Assembly: GCA_937976375.1 (NCBI GenBank)
Contig: CALJRU010000061.1
Location: forward strand, 1 to 64,000
Length of the DNA: 64,000 nucleotides
Source of the DNA: an uncultured Peptococcaceae bacterium
GTDB taxonomy: Bacteria > Bacillota > Peptococcia > Peptococcales > Peptococcaceae
Reading direction: 5' to 3'
Shown here: piece after piece, positions 52,435-60,830 of the stretch
Layout: every line of letters begins with the position of its first letter
How positions within the stretch are numbered: position 1 is the stretch's first letter
Translations under genes and position numbers: made by a program
The notes under the pieces: model-generated
What the model saw: the letters and a program-made list of their open reading frames with translations, nothing else
What the model was told of the DNA's origin: nothing
Databases searched by the model: none

Positions 52435-53039
52435 GCGGCAAGCTCATTGTCCTGGAAGGCATCGACGGCAGCGGCAAAGGCACCCAGCTGGAAATGCTGC
52501 GTGCGCGGCTGATCAGTGCTGGCTGCAATGTATGGGTGACGCACGAGCCCGCCGATAACAAAATCGGCCGCCTCATTCGCGAAAGCCTCAAAGACAGCAG
52601 CCAATTTGACGAAGCCACCATTGCCCTGCTCTTCGCCGCCGACCGCCTGGAGCACATCCGCGAAATGAAGAAACATATCGCCGCTGGCGACATCGTGCTT
52701 TGCGACCGTTATGTGCTCTCCTCTCTGGCCTACAACAGCCAGTCACTGACGTTGGAATGGATTTTGGCCCTCAACCAGGAAGCCGACAAGCGCCTGCACC
52801 CAGACCTCACACTCTATTTCGATCTCGACGCGCAAACCGCCATGGCACGCATTGGTGCCCGCGGCGATGACCACGAACGTTACGAAACCCAGCGTCAGCT
52901 CTATCAGGTGCGTGACATGTACCGTATGCTCGCTGATGTGCGTCATGGTGACAATGTCACCACCATCGACGCCAGCCAAGCGCCCGACCAGGTTTTTCAA
53001 GACAGTTGGACAGCCGTACAGCAGGTACTCCATGTATAA
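52431..53039 (+). CDS. tmk: Thymidylate kinase
   Basis: A 202-residue P-loop kinase: VLEGIDGSGKGTQLEML (Walker A), DRYVLSSLAYN (DRY motif) and THEP. It phosphorylates dTMP to dTDP. The four-base overlap with trpS (ATGA) means coupled translation, and the pairing of trpS and tmk is not a usual one. A bidirectional terminator follows. Confidence 0.95.
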   Translation: MSGKLIVLEGIDGSGKGTQLEMLRARLISAGCNVWVTHEPADNKIGRLIRESLKDSSQFDEATIALLFAADRLEHIREMKKHIAAGDIVLCDRYVLSSLAYNSQSLTLEWILALNQEADKRLHPDLTLYFDLDAQTAMARIGARGDDHERYETQRQLYQVRDMYRMLADVRHGDNVTTIDASQAPDQVFQDSWTAVQQVLHV

Positions 53040-53051
53040 AAACAACATGAT

Positions 53052-53092
53052 AAAAAGACGTCCTCGCAAAAAAATGCGAGGGCGTCTTTTTT
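53052..53092. terminator. Bidirectional terminator of tmk and rplI
   Basis: AAAAAGACG.CCTCGC and its complement form a long stem with one mismatch and a T-run on both strands. It ends both the trpS-tmk operon and the long his-DUF2232-rplI transcription unit. Confidence 0.92.
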
Positions 53093-53111
53093 ATGCCATT
53101 TGAAAGCTGAA

Positions 53112-53558
53112 TTATTCAGCCACAACCTGCACCTTAACAACGATTTTGACTTCTGGATGAAGTTTGATGGTGGCGTTATAGGTACCAAGTTCCTTGATTT
53201 TGTCTTCAAGGGCAATCTTGCGTTTGTCGATGTCTACATGGTACTGTACCTTGATTTCTTCGGCCACTTCTTTGTTGCTGATGGTGCCGAAGAGTTTACC
53301 GTTGGCACCTTCTTTTGCTTTGATGACGACCTTCTGATCGTTCAGTTTTGAAGCGATGCCTTCAGCCTGTGCCTTTTCGTAGGCGCGTTCTTCAGCTTCC
53401 TGGGCCTGCTGTTCAGCGAGGCGTTTGAGATTGGTCTTGGTGGCTTCTACTGCCACTTCATTCTTAAAAAGGAAGTTGTGGGCATAGCCGCTCTTCACAT
53501 CAACGATCTCGCCACGTTTCCCAACCTTTGGCACATCTTCCGTTAAAATCACTTTCAT
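53112..53558 (-). CDS. rplI: 50S ribosomal protein L9
   Basis: A 148-residue L9 protein. The N-terminal signature MKVILTEDVPKVGKRGEIVDV is followed by KSGYAHNFLFKNEVAV; a long central helix and a C-terminal domain follow. The start is 10 bases after AAAGGAG and overlaps the stop of the DUF2232 gene by four bases. L9 is usually with DHH/GdpP and DUF2232 genes; here it ends an operon that begins with histidine genes. Confidence 0.96.
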   Translation of the reverse strand: MKVILTEDVPKVGKRGEIVDVKSGYAHNFLFKNEVAVEATKTNLKRLAEQQAQEAEERAYEKAQAEGIASKLNDQKVVIKAKEGANGKLFGTISNKEVAEEIKVQYHVDIDKRKIALEDKIKELGTYNATIKLHPEVKIVVKVQVVAE

Positions 53559-54529
53559 TGTGGTTTTGCTCCTTTCTGTGATCGCAGATGGCGATAATCG
53601 GCGATGCTGTCAAAGACGCCGAGTACCACACATACAACAATCAAATAGCCACCCATCAACAGCACCAGCGCAATATACAAAAACTGGGTGATGAGCGGTT
53701 TTTCCGAGAAATTCAGCCGAGCGATGACGAAGGAAAAACCATCCAGCGCCATACCAGCTGCTCCTATTACCATAACATTTGCGGCGACAATCCACAAGAC
53801 CTGATTGTCAAAATACCGCTCCGCCAAAAGAGCGATCCATGCCAGGAGAAACGGCACGAGCACCGCCGGCGGCATGAGAATTGTTTTCCAGTGCAGCGCC
53901 GGTACCTGCACCTCGGTGTGAAGCCGACGACATAACAGATACAAAAGCAGCAGCACCACACCCGTTTCCAGCGCAAAAATCAGCACATAAATCGCTGGAG
54001 CCAGCTGGACCATGGTATGTACAAGCTGCGTGAACATGGTCTGCGCCTCTGCTGCAGTCATGCTGCTGGTGGCCATGGCATTAAAAAGGTCCATGCTCTC
54101 GGCGCTGGCAAGCATTTCATTTTCCAAGGCGGAAAACGTAGGCAGCGCAGCACCTGTAAGCCACAGCTGCAGAAACAGCATCAAGCCAGTGCCTAAAATC
54201 AGCGCCAATGTCGCACCGCTGAAAATCACAGCGTAGCGCTGCCGCGCCTTGACCAGCAAGCCACAAACCAAACCAAAAATGGCCGTCTGACAAAGAAAAC
54301 TCAGCCCCGCCAATGGGCCCAGAAGCATGCCCAGCACAAGTGTCGCCGCCACTGCCGATAAAACAGCCATGCCCGTTGGCAGCCAAATGGCGGCCAGCGC
54401 CAATGGCAGCGGTGCCAGCAGCCCGAAAAAAATTGGCAGCAGCTGGCTCAGCAAGCCAAAAGCCACCGCCAGTGCTGCCACCATACCGCCCAGAGCAACC
54501 GGCGAGCGAGGAGGTTGCAGATTGCTCAT
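53555..54529 (-). CDS. DUF2232 membrane protein
   Basis: A 324-residue protein with about eight hydrophobic helices and small-residue-rich loops. The order DUF2232-rplI with tight spacing is the usual context for this membrane protein of unknown function in Bacillota; the adjacent GdpP phosphodiesterase gene of that context is absent. Start ATG 54529 is six bases after GAGGAGG, which itself overlaps the hisE stop. Confidence 0.8.
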   Translation of the reverse strand: MSNLQPPRSPVALGGMVAALAVAFGLLSQLLPIFFGLLAPLPLALAAIWLPTGMAVLSAVAATLVLGMLLGPLAGLSFLCQTAIFGLVCGLLVKARQRYAVIFSGATLALILGTGLMLFLQLWLTGAALPTFSALENEMLASAESMDLFNAMATSSMTAAEAQTMFTQLVHTMVQLAPAIYVLIFALETGVVLLLLYLLCRRLHTEVQVPALHWKTILMPPAVLVPFLLAWIALLAERYFDNQVLWIVAANVMVIGAAGMALDGFSFVIARLNFSEKPLITQFLYIALVLLMGGYLIVVCVVLGVFDSIADYRHLRSQKGAKPQ

Positions 54530-54540
54530 GGTCATCCTCC

Positions 54541-54864
54541 TCAGCTGTCGTGGTCGACCTTATGGAAGGTTTTGAGATTGCCGATCTTACCTGCACGCTG
54601 GGTCAGCAGATCATCAACAGCTGACAGCGGAATGCCCTGGTCGACCAGCATGACCACGAGGTGATAGAGCAGATCAGCAACTTCGCCAACCGTGTCCTCC
54701 TGCACGCCATTTTTGGCAGCAATGATGACTTCAGATGCCTCTTCACCAATCTTTTTGCAGATTTTGTCCAATCCCTGTTCAAACAGATAGCACGTGTAAG
54801 AATTTTCCTGTTTATTGACACGGCGGTCGCTGACCACCTGATACATATGTTCCATGCTTTCCAT
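54541..54864 (-). CDS. hisE: Phosphoribosyl-ATP pyrophosphatase
   Basis: A 107-residue all-helical protein with LFEQGLDKICKKIGEEASEV (metal-binding Glu ladder) and DTVGEVADLLYHLVVMLVDQG. It hydrolyses phosphoribosyl-ATP to PR-AMP, the second histidine step. It is the last histidine gene of the operon; start ATG 54864 follows GGAAGGAAG. DUF2232 begins 11 bases after its stop. Confidence 0.95.
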   Translation of the reverse strand: MESMEHMYQVVSDRRVNKQENSYTCYLFEQGLDKICKKIGEEASEVIIAAKNGVQEDTVGEVADLLYHLVVMLVDQGIPLSAVDDLLTQRAGKIGNLKTFHKVDHDS

Positions 54865-54868
54865 GTTA

Positions 54869-55198
54869 TTATTCTTCCTTCCCATCTATGATCGGTTTGA
54901 AAAAGCAGCTGTGACTGCCTGTATGACAAGCCGGACCCGTTTGCTCCACAGTGATGAGCAAGGTGTCATCGTCACAGTCGCCCATCATTTTGACGACACG
55001 CTGCACATGGCCAGAGGTGGCACCTTTGTTCCAAAGTTCCTGGCGAGAACGGCTCCAAAACCATGTGTAACCTGTTTCAATGGTCTTTGCCAAACTTTCT
55101 CGGTTCATATAGGCAAGCATCAGCACTTCTCCGGTGCCTGCTTCCTGCACGATGGCTGGAATCAGCTCGCCTTTCTTAAAATATTTTTCTAAATCCAT
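54869..55198 (-). CDS. hisI: Phosphoribosyl-AMP cyclohydrolase
   Basis: A 109-residue protein with the zinc/Mg-binding Cys pattern GDCDDDTLL and GPACHTGSHSCF. It opens the purine ring of PR-AMP, the third histidine step. hisE is a separate gene, so the two are not fused as in many bacteria. It lies four bases upstream of hisE. Confidence 0.95.
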   Translation of the reverse strand: MDLEKYFKKGELIPAIVQEAGTGEVLMLAYMNRESLAKTIETGYTWFWSRSRQELWNKGATSGHVQRVVKMMGDCDDDTLLITVEQTGPACHTGSHSCFFKPIIDGKEE

Positions 55199-55208
55199 GA
55201 GGCTCTCC

Positions 55209-55964
55209 TTATCTGGCTGGAATGTTCCGTGCGCGCATGGCGGTCTTCACTTCGTCGATGGTGAGCTCGCCATAATGGAACAAGGACGCGGCCAAAGCTG
55301 CGTCACAGCCAGTCTCTTCGAATACATCAGCAAAATCATCGACGCTGCCAGCGCCGCCGCTAGCGATGACAGGAATATTGACAAGGTCGCACACCGCCTT
55401 GGTCATTTCAATGTCGTAACCGGCCTTGGTGCCATCGGCGTCCATGGAGGTGAGCAAAATCTCACCAGCACCGCGTTCTTCCAGCTCCTGCACCCATTCC
55501 AGCAAATCTTTGCCAGTATCGATGCGGCCGCCGTTGATGACCACGTGCCAGCTGCCGTCTTCCACTTTCTTAGCGTCAACAGCTGCCACGATGCACTGAC
55601 GGCCGAACATTTCTGCTGCTTCATTGATCAGATCCGGATTGCGCACCGCTGCTGAATTGATGCCAACCTTATCGCTGCCAGCGCGCAGCGTGTCACGCAC
55701 ATCATCGATGGTGCGAATGCCGCCGCCCACCGTCAAGGGCACAAATACCACCTCTGCGGTGCGGCGCACCACATCCAGCATGGTGCTGCGGCCTTCGTGG
55801 CTGGCGGTAATATCGAGAAAAACAATTTCATCGGCGTTGGCATCGCTGTACTGTTTGGCCAGTTCCACGGGATCGCCGACTTCCTTGATGCCGACAAAAT
55901 TGATGCCTTTGACAACCTTGCCATCGCGCACGTCGAGGCATGGAATGATGCGTTTTGCAAGCAT
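55209..55964 (-). CDS. hisF: Imidazole glycerol phosphate synthase, cyclase subunit
   Basis: A 251-residue TIM barrel with IIPCLDVRDGKVVKG (catalytic Asp), VAAVDAKK and GEILLTSMDADGTKAGYD. With HisH it converts PRFAR to IGP and AICAR. The ATG at 55964 follows AAGGAGG; a GTG at 55970 overlaps. It begins two bases before the end of hisA. Confidence 0.96.
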   Translation of the reverse strand: MLAKRIIPCLDVRDGKVVKGINFVGIKEVGDPVELAKQYSDANADEIVFLDITASHEGRSTMLDVVRRTAEVVFVPLTVGGGIRTIDDVRDTLRAGSDKVGINSAAVRNPDLINEAAEMFGRQCIVAAVDAKKVEDGSWHVVINGGRIDTGKDLLEWVQELEERGAGEILLTSMDADGTKAGYDIEMTKAVCDLVNIPVIASGGAGSVDDFADVFEETGCDAALAASLFHYGELTIDEVKTAMRARNIPAR

Positions 55965-55966
55965 AC

Positions 55967-56689
55967 TCACGCCTCCTTTGCCAAGATCAGCGCCTCTTCC
56001 AAGGAAAGAGTGCCTTCATAGAGAGATTTTCCGCAAATGGCGCCGTAAAGCCCTGCTGCTTTGAGATCAGCAATATTTTCAATGTCACGAATGCCGCCAG
56101 ACGCGATAATATGCACGCTTGGGCAGGCTGCAATCAGTTGCTCGTAATCTGCCAGTGTTGGGCCGGACAAGGTGCCGTCTTTGCTGATGTCGGTATAAAT
56201 AATCGTCTGCACGCCAGCCTCTGCCATGGCTTTCGCCAGGTCCACAAAATGAACGTCCGAGGCTTCCAGCCAGCCGCCGCCGCGCACCATGCCATCGCGC
56301 GCATCGATGCCGACTGCAATGGCCGCACCGTATTTTTCCACGGCTTCACGCACCAGCGCAGGATCGTGAAGCGCCACCGAACCAAGGATGACACGGGAAA
56401 TGCCATTGTCGAGATAACGTTCAATGTTCGCCATGGTGCGAATGCCGCCGCCCAGTTCCACTTTAAGGCTGGTTTCTTTCGCCACGCTGAGGAAAATGTC
56501 CTCGTTCACAGGATGACCTTCGCAGGCGCCATCCAAATCCACCATGTGGATCCATTCCGCGCCAGCCGCTTCAAACTGACGCGCCGTTTCCAGGGCATCA
56601 GCAGCCACCTGATGAACCGTGTCAAAGGCACCTTGATAAAGGCGCACTGGTGTGCGGTCTTTGATATCAATTGCTGGTAAAATAATCAT
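55967..56689 (-). CDS. hisA: ProFAR isomerase
   Basis: A 240-residue TIM barrel homologous to HisF: IILPAIDIKDRTPVRL, AIAVGIDARDGMVRGGGW and IYTDISKDGTLSGPTL. It performs the Amadori rearrangement of ProFAR to PRFAR. Start ATG 56689 follows GGAGG by eight bases and overlaps the hisH stop by four bases. Confidence 0.96.
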   Translation of the reverse strand: MIILPAIDIKDRTPVRLYQGAFDTVHQVAADALETARQFEAAGAEWIHMVDLDGACEGHPVNEDIFLSVAKETSLKVELGGGIRTMANIERYLDNGISRVILGSVALHDPALVREAVEKYGAAIAVGIDARDGMVRGGGWLEASDVHFVDLAKAMAEAGVQTIIYTDISKDGTLSGPTLADYEQLIAACPSVHIIASGGIRDIENIADLKAAGLYGAICGKSLYEGTLSLEEALILAKEA

Positions 56690-57288
56690 CCAACCAACCT
56701 CCCAAAGTTTTGCAGAATACGCAGGCCAACATCGCCGCTCTTTTCCGGATGGAACTGGCAGCCAAAGATCTGATCGCGCCAGACCATGCCTGAGAACGTT
56801 TCACCGTAGGTCGTAGCCAGCGCAACGTAGCGTTCATCGGTGTCCGCGCAGAAGGAATGCACGTAATAGAAATAACTGTCGTCGGCAATGCCTTCGGTCA
56901 GCGGGCAGTCGTGCAGCTTTTGGGCCGTATTCCAGCCAATGTGCGGCAGTTTCTGCCCTTTGGCATCCAGTTCACGCACAACGCCTGGCAAAAGACCCAG
57001 CCCTGGCGTCTTGCCAAATTCCAGCCCTTCTTCAAAGAGCAGCTGATGACCCAGGCAAATCCCGAGAAATGGTTTGCGTTCCGCTTCTTCTTTGAGCAGG
57101 TCCACCAAGCCAGTCGCCGTCAGTTTTTCCATGGCATCGGCAAAGGCGCCGACACCCGGCAGAATAATGCCATCAGCAGCTGCGATTTCAGCTGCATCGC
57201 GGCTGATTACATGCGGCAGTTTTAAATAGCGCAGAGCGTTGCATACGCTGAACAGATTCCCTGCACCATAATCAATCACTGCAATCAT
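56686..57288 (-). CDS. hisH: Imidazole glycerol phosphate synthase, glutaminase subunit
   Basis: A 200-residue class I glutamine amidotransferase. The nucleophile Cys is in GICLGHQLLFEEG, and FGCQFHPEKSGDVG supplies His and Glu. It supplies ammonia to HisF. It overlaps its neighbours on both sides by four bases. Confidence 0.96.
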   Translation of the reverse strand: MIAVIDYGAGNLFSVCNALRYLKLPHVISRDAAEIAAADGIILPGVGAFADAMEKLTATGLVDLLKEEAERKPFLGICLGHQLLFEEGLEFGKTPGLGLLPGVVRELDAKGQKLPHIGWNTAQKLHDCPLTEGIADDSYFYYVHSFCADTDERYVALATTYGETFSGMVWRDQIFGCQFHPEKSGDVGLRILQNFGRLVG

Positions 57289-57860
57289 TCCAACACCCCT
57301 TTTGTTGAAAGCACCCCGCCATCACGTGGTGCCAATGCATCAGCAAGCGCATGAGCCACCGCTTTGAACACGCCTTCTACGATGTGGTGCGCGTTCTTGC
57401 CATAGAGCGCTTCAATGTGCAGCGTGATGCCAGCATTCATGGCAAAGGCACGGAAAAACTCTTCGGTCAGTTCTGTGTCATACTCACCAATCATTGGTGC
57501 GTTCACATCAGCATGATAGACAAGGAATGGACGCCCGCTGACATCGACCACTGCGCGGCAGAGCGCCTCATCCATTGGGATATAGGCGCAGCCATAGCGC
57601 TGAATGCCGCTCTTGTCAATGAGATCGGCCAGTGCCTGGCCCAGCACAATGCCAATGTCTTCCACACTGTGATGGCCGTCCACCCAAGTATCACCATCAC
57701 AGTTCAGCACCAATCCCCAGCCAGCATGCACCGCCAAGGCAGTGAGCATGTGGTCAAAAAAGCCTACGCCGCTGGCCACGCGCACTTCACCGCCGTCAAG
57801 ATTCAAAAACAGCGAAATGCTCGTTTCTTTGGTCTGCCGTTCTTTGTTTACCGATCTCAT
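57285..57860 (-). CDS. hisB: Imidazoleglycerol-phosphate dehydratase
   Basis: A 191-residue protein with the metal-binding repeats GFFDHMLTALAVHAGW, HHSVEDIGIVLG and NAHHIVEGVFKAVAHAL. It dehydrates IGP to imidazole-acetol phosphate. It is the single-domain form: the N-terminal histidinol-phosphatase domain of the enterobacterial bifunctional HisB is missing. Four-base overlaps on both sides. Confidence 0.96.
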   Translation of the reverse strand: MRSVNKERQTKETSISLFLNLDGGEVRVASGVGFFDHMLTALAVHAGWGLVLNCDGDTWVDGHHSVEDIGIVLGQALADLIDKSGIQRYGCAYIPMDEALCRAVVDVSGRPFLVYHADVNAPMIGEYDTELTEEFFRAFAMNAGITLHIEALYGKNAHHIVEGVFKAVAHALADALAPRDGGVLSTKGVLE

Positions 57861-58915
57861 GCTTCCAGCTCCTTCACCACAGCCTCCAACGCTTTCAGGC
57901 AGGCAGCGTTTTCTTCTGCAGTGCCGCAGTTGATGCGCAGAGCATTGGCCTGAGGCTGACGGATGAGCACACCATGATCCTGCATTTTTTCAAAGATCTC
58001 TGGGGCTTTGTCGGTGATGATATAGGCAAAGTTGGTAGAAGTTGGCAGCATGCGTTCTAAGGTATCATATTTTTCAACGATTGGTGTCAACCCTGCCACC
58101 ATCTCATCCATGCTTGCCTTAATCGTGTTCACGGCTTCGCACAGCTCATCACCATGACGCAGCACACAGGTTGCCAGCTGCTGTGTCAGACGGCCAACAT
58201 TGTACGTTGCCTTGGCAATTTGCAAAAGTGTGGTCAGCTCTGGCGTGGTGATGGTGAAGCCGACACGCAGCCCAGCCAGGCCGATGGCCTTGGAGCAGGT
58301 TTTTAAAACAATGAGGTTTGGCAATTTACCTGCCTGATCAAGAACACTTTCTTCAGCAAAATCCATGTACGCTTCATCGACAACAACCAAGCCATCGAAG
58401 CTGTTGACAAGACGCAGCACTTCATCGCGTGGTACAGCAACGCCTGTTGGGTTGCAAGGATTGGAGAAGATGATCATGGCTGCATCTTTTTCCTGAGCGA
58501 ATGCCAAAAGATGATCCACATTGGTGTGGTAATCTTCCTGTTCGTAAATAAACTGCTCTACATCATTGATGTAAGCACCAGCACCATACATGGAAAAATC
58601 TGGTGCCACCGTCACTACACGGTCGCCAGGTGCGACGAGGGCTGCATAAAGCAGCTCGATGTGCTCATCAGAGCCATTGCCAGCAGTAACGTTTTCCCAA
58701 TCAAGGTTGTAAAGGTCGGCATACGCACGGCACAGCTCTTCAGCACGTGGATCAGGATAGCGATTGAAATCGCACTGATCCAATATATCGTGAAATTCCG
58801 CCATCATTTCTGCAGATGGGCGGATAAAACTTTCATTAGCATTTAAAATCACAGGGCATGGTTTGCCGCCTGGGCTATAAGGTTCTCTGCCTTTGAAACG
58901 GTCACTGATTCTCAT
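57857..58915 (-). CDS. hisC: Histidinol-phosphate aminotransferase
   Basis: A 352-residue PLP aminotransferase with LNANESF at the N terminus, NPCNPTGVAVPRDE and the PLP Lys in LKTCSKAIGLAGLRVGF. It transaminates imidazole-acetol phosphate. The start codon overlaps the hisD stop by one base (TAATG); the ribosome site GGAAGGAA lies in hisD. Confidence 0.95.
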   Translation of the reverse strand: MRISDRFKGREPYSPGGKPCPVILNANESFIRPSAEMMAEFHDILDQCDFNRYPDPRAEELCRAYADLYNLDWENVTAGNGSDEHIELLYAALVAPGDRVVTVAPDFSMYGAGAYINDVEQFIYEQEDYHTNVDHLLAFAQEKDAAMIIFSNPCNPTGVAVPRDEVLRLVNSFDGLVVVDEAYMDFAEESVLDQAGKLPNLIVLKTCSKAIGLAGLRVGFTITTPELTTLLQIAKATYNVGRLTQQLATCVLRHGDELCEAVNTIKASMDEMVAGLTPIVEKYDTLERMLPTSTNFAYIITDKAPEIFEKMQDHGVLIRQPQANALRINCGTAEENAACLKALEAVVKELEA

Positions 58916-60204
58916 TATTGTTCCTTCCTCACTTTCACTGCATTGGCATGGGCGGTCAAGCCTTCCGCTTCCGCAAAGCAAATGATGTCATCGGCACCTG
59001 TCATGAGTGCCTTTTTGCTGTAAGCGGTGAAGCCCATGCGTTTATAGAAACTGTCAACACCCAACGGTGAGAAGAATCGCGCCGTTCCGCTGGTTGGCAG
59101 TACATGGTTGGCGCCAGCGTAATAATCGCCAACAGGTTCCGGTGTCCAGTCACCGAGGAACACCGAACCAGCATTTTCAACGCGGCCTAGATAGCTTTCC
59201 GGCGCTTCCACCGCCAGTTCCAAATGCTCTGGTGCCACGTCGTTTGCATAATCAATGCAGGCATCGATGGTATCAAAGACCACAATCACGCCATAATCGT
59301 TCATCGACTGGCGAATGATGTCGGCACGGCTCAGCGTTTCGAGCTGACACATGATTTCTTCCTTCACGCCCTCAGCCAACGCTGCAGAATCGGTCAACAG
59401 CACCCCGCCAGCGAGTACATCATGTTCACACTGGCTCATCAAATCGGCTGCAATGTAACGTGGGTTGGCGTTTTCGTCGGCCACAATGAGAATTTCGCTT
59501 GGACCAGCGATCATATCAATATCCACCACGCCATAAAGCAGGCGTTTTGCCGTGGCTACGAAAATATTGCCAGGACCAACGATTTTATCCACCTGAGGAA
59601 TGGTTTCCGTGCCATAGGCCAGCGCAGCCACAGCCTGTGCGCCGCCGATCATATAAATGCGGTCCACACCAGCCACGGCAGCAGCCGCCAAGATAACGTC
59701 ACGAGGCTTGCCTTCCGCGTTTGGCGGGGTCACCATGACCAGCTCCGGCACCCCAGCAATCTTCGCCGGAATGGCATTCATCAGCACAGAAGATGGATAA
59801 GCAGCCGTACCGCCCGGCACGTACAAACCCACACGTTTCAGTGGGCGCACCTTCTGCCCCATCATGGAGCCATCTTCACGAAAATCCACATAGCTTTCCT
59901 GCACCTGCTGCTGATGGAAACGGCGAATGTTCACTGCTGCCCGTTCCATAGCTGCCAGAAGCTTCGCATCGATGCGTTCCTTCGCTGCAGCAATGGCATC
60001 GGCTTCAATCACTGTGATTGGCCCTTCCATGTGGTCAAACTTGGCACTGTAACGCATGACTGCTGCATCACCTTCACGGCGTACGTCATCGAGGATCGCC
60101 TGCACGGAACGTGTCACATCGGCATTGGTTTCCTGCTGACGCGCCTTCAGAGCTTTCAAATAATCAAATTCTGCTTTACCATCGGCAATAATCGTCTGGA
60201 TCAT
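58915..60204 (-). CDS. hisD: Histidinol dehydrogenase
   Basis: A 429-residue protein. GPGNIFVATAKRLLYG, IAGPSEILIVADE, QCEHDVLAG (zinc Gln and His) and ANHVLPTSGTARFFSPLGV are family marks. It oxidises histidinol to histidine in two NAD-dependent steps. It overlaps the hisG stop by four bases and shares one base with hisC. Confidence 0.96.
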   Translation of the reverse strand: MIQTIIADGKAEFDYLKALKARQQETNADVTRSVQAILDDVRREGDAAVMRYSAKFDHMEGPITVIEADAIAAAKERIDAKLLAAMERAAVNIRRFHQQQVQESYVDFREDGSMMGQKVRPLKRVGLYVPGGTAAYPSSVLMNAIPAKIAGVPELVMVTPPNAEGKPRDVILAAAAVAGVDRIYMIGGAQAVAALAYGTETIPQVDKIVGPGNIFVATAKRLLYGVVDIDMIAGPSEILIVADENANPRYIAADLMSQCEHDVLAGGVLLTDSAALAEGVKEEIMCQLETLSRADIIRQSMNDYGVIVVFDTIDACIDYANDVAPEHLELAVEAPESYLGRVENAGSVFLGDWTPEPVGDYYAGANHVLPTSGTARFFSPLGVDSFYKRMGFTAYSKKALMTGADDIICFAEAEGLTAHANAVKVRKEQ

Positions 60205-60830
60205 TGCTCTGCCTCCTTCAATGCTTCTATCTTATCGATCAATGTGTTGATCTCATCTTTTTTCAACTTCATACTAACGACATTAACGATCAGGCGTGCA
60301 CTCACCTGCATCACATCTTCGATGGCGACCAGTCCATTTTCACGCAGCGTGTTGCCTGTTTCCACCAGGTCTACAATGCCATCCACCAAGCCCAGAAGCG
60401 GCGCCAATTCCACCGAACCTTCGATTTTAATGATGTCCACATCCATGCCCTTGCGTGCAAAATAGTCGCGCGTCACATGCGGATACTTGCTGGCAATGCG
60501 CTTCACACTGTAACCATCGTAAAAATTGCTGCCTTCCGGCACAGCCAGCGCAAAGCGGCATTTGCCAAAGCCCAGATCCAACACCTCATAAAAAGCGCCG
60601 CCGCGTTCATAAATCGTGTCCTTGCCGACCACGCCAATGTCACACACACCGTGTTCCACATAGGTGATAACATCTGGCGCCTTCGCCAAAACCACTGTAA
60701 TGTCGTCGCCAACCTGCAGGATCAGCTTGCGTCCCTTTGTTTCAAAAGCACTCACATCGAGACCCATTTTTTCAAAGAGTGCCACCGTGGATTTTTCCAG
60801 GCGGCCTTTTGTCAACGCGATTTTAAGCAT
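60201..60830 (-). CDS. hisG: ATP phosphoribosyltransferase, short form
   Basis: A 209-residue HisG of the short class, lacking the C-terminal regulatory domain. KIALTKGRLEKSTVALFEKMG and GIVDLVETGNTLRENGL are characteristic. Short HisG needs HisZ, encoded directly upstream, for activity and histidine inhibition. The ATG at 60830 follows GGAGG by seven bases, and it overlaps hisZ by eight bases. Confidence 0.95.
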   Translation of the reverse strand: MLKIALTKGRLEKSTVALFEKMGLDVSAFETKGRKLILQVGDDITVVLAKAPDVITYVEHGVCDIGVVGKDTIYERGGAFYEVLDLGFGKCRFALAVPEGSNFYDGYSVKRIASKYPHVTRDYFARKGMDVDIIKIEGSVELAPLLGLVDGIVDLVETGNTLRENGLVAIEDVMQVSARLIVNVVSMKLKKDEINTLIDKIEALKEAEQ

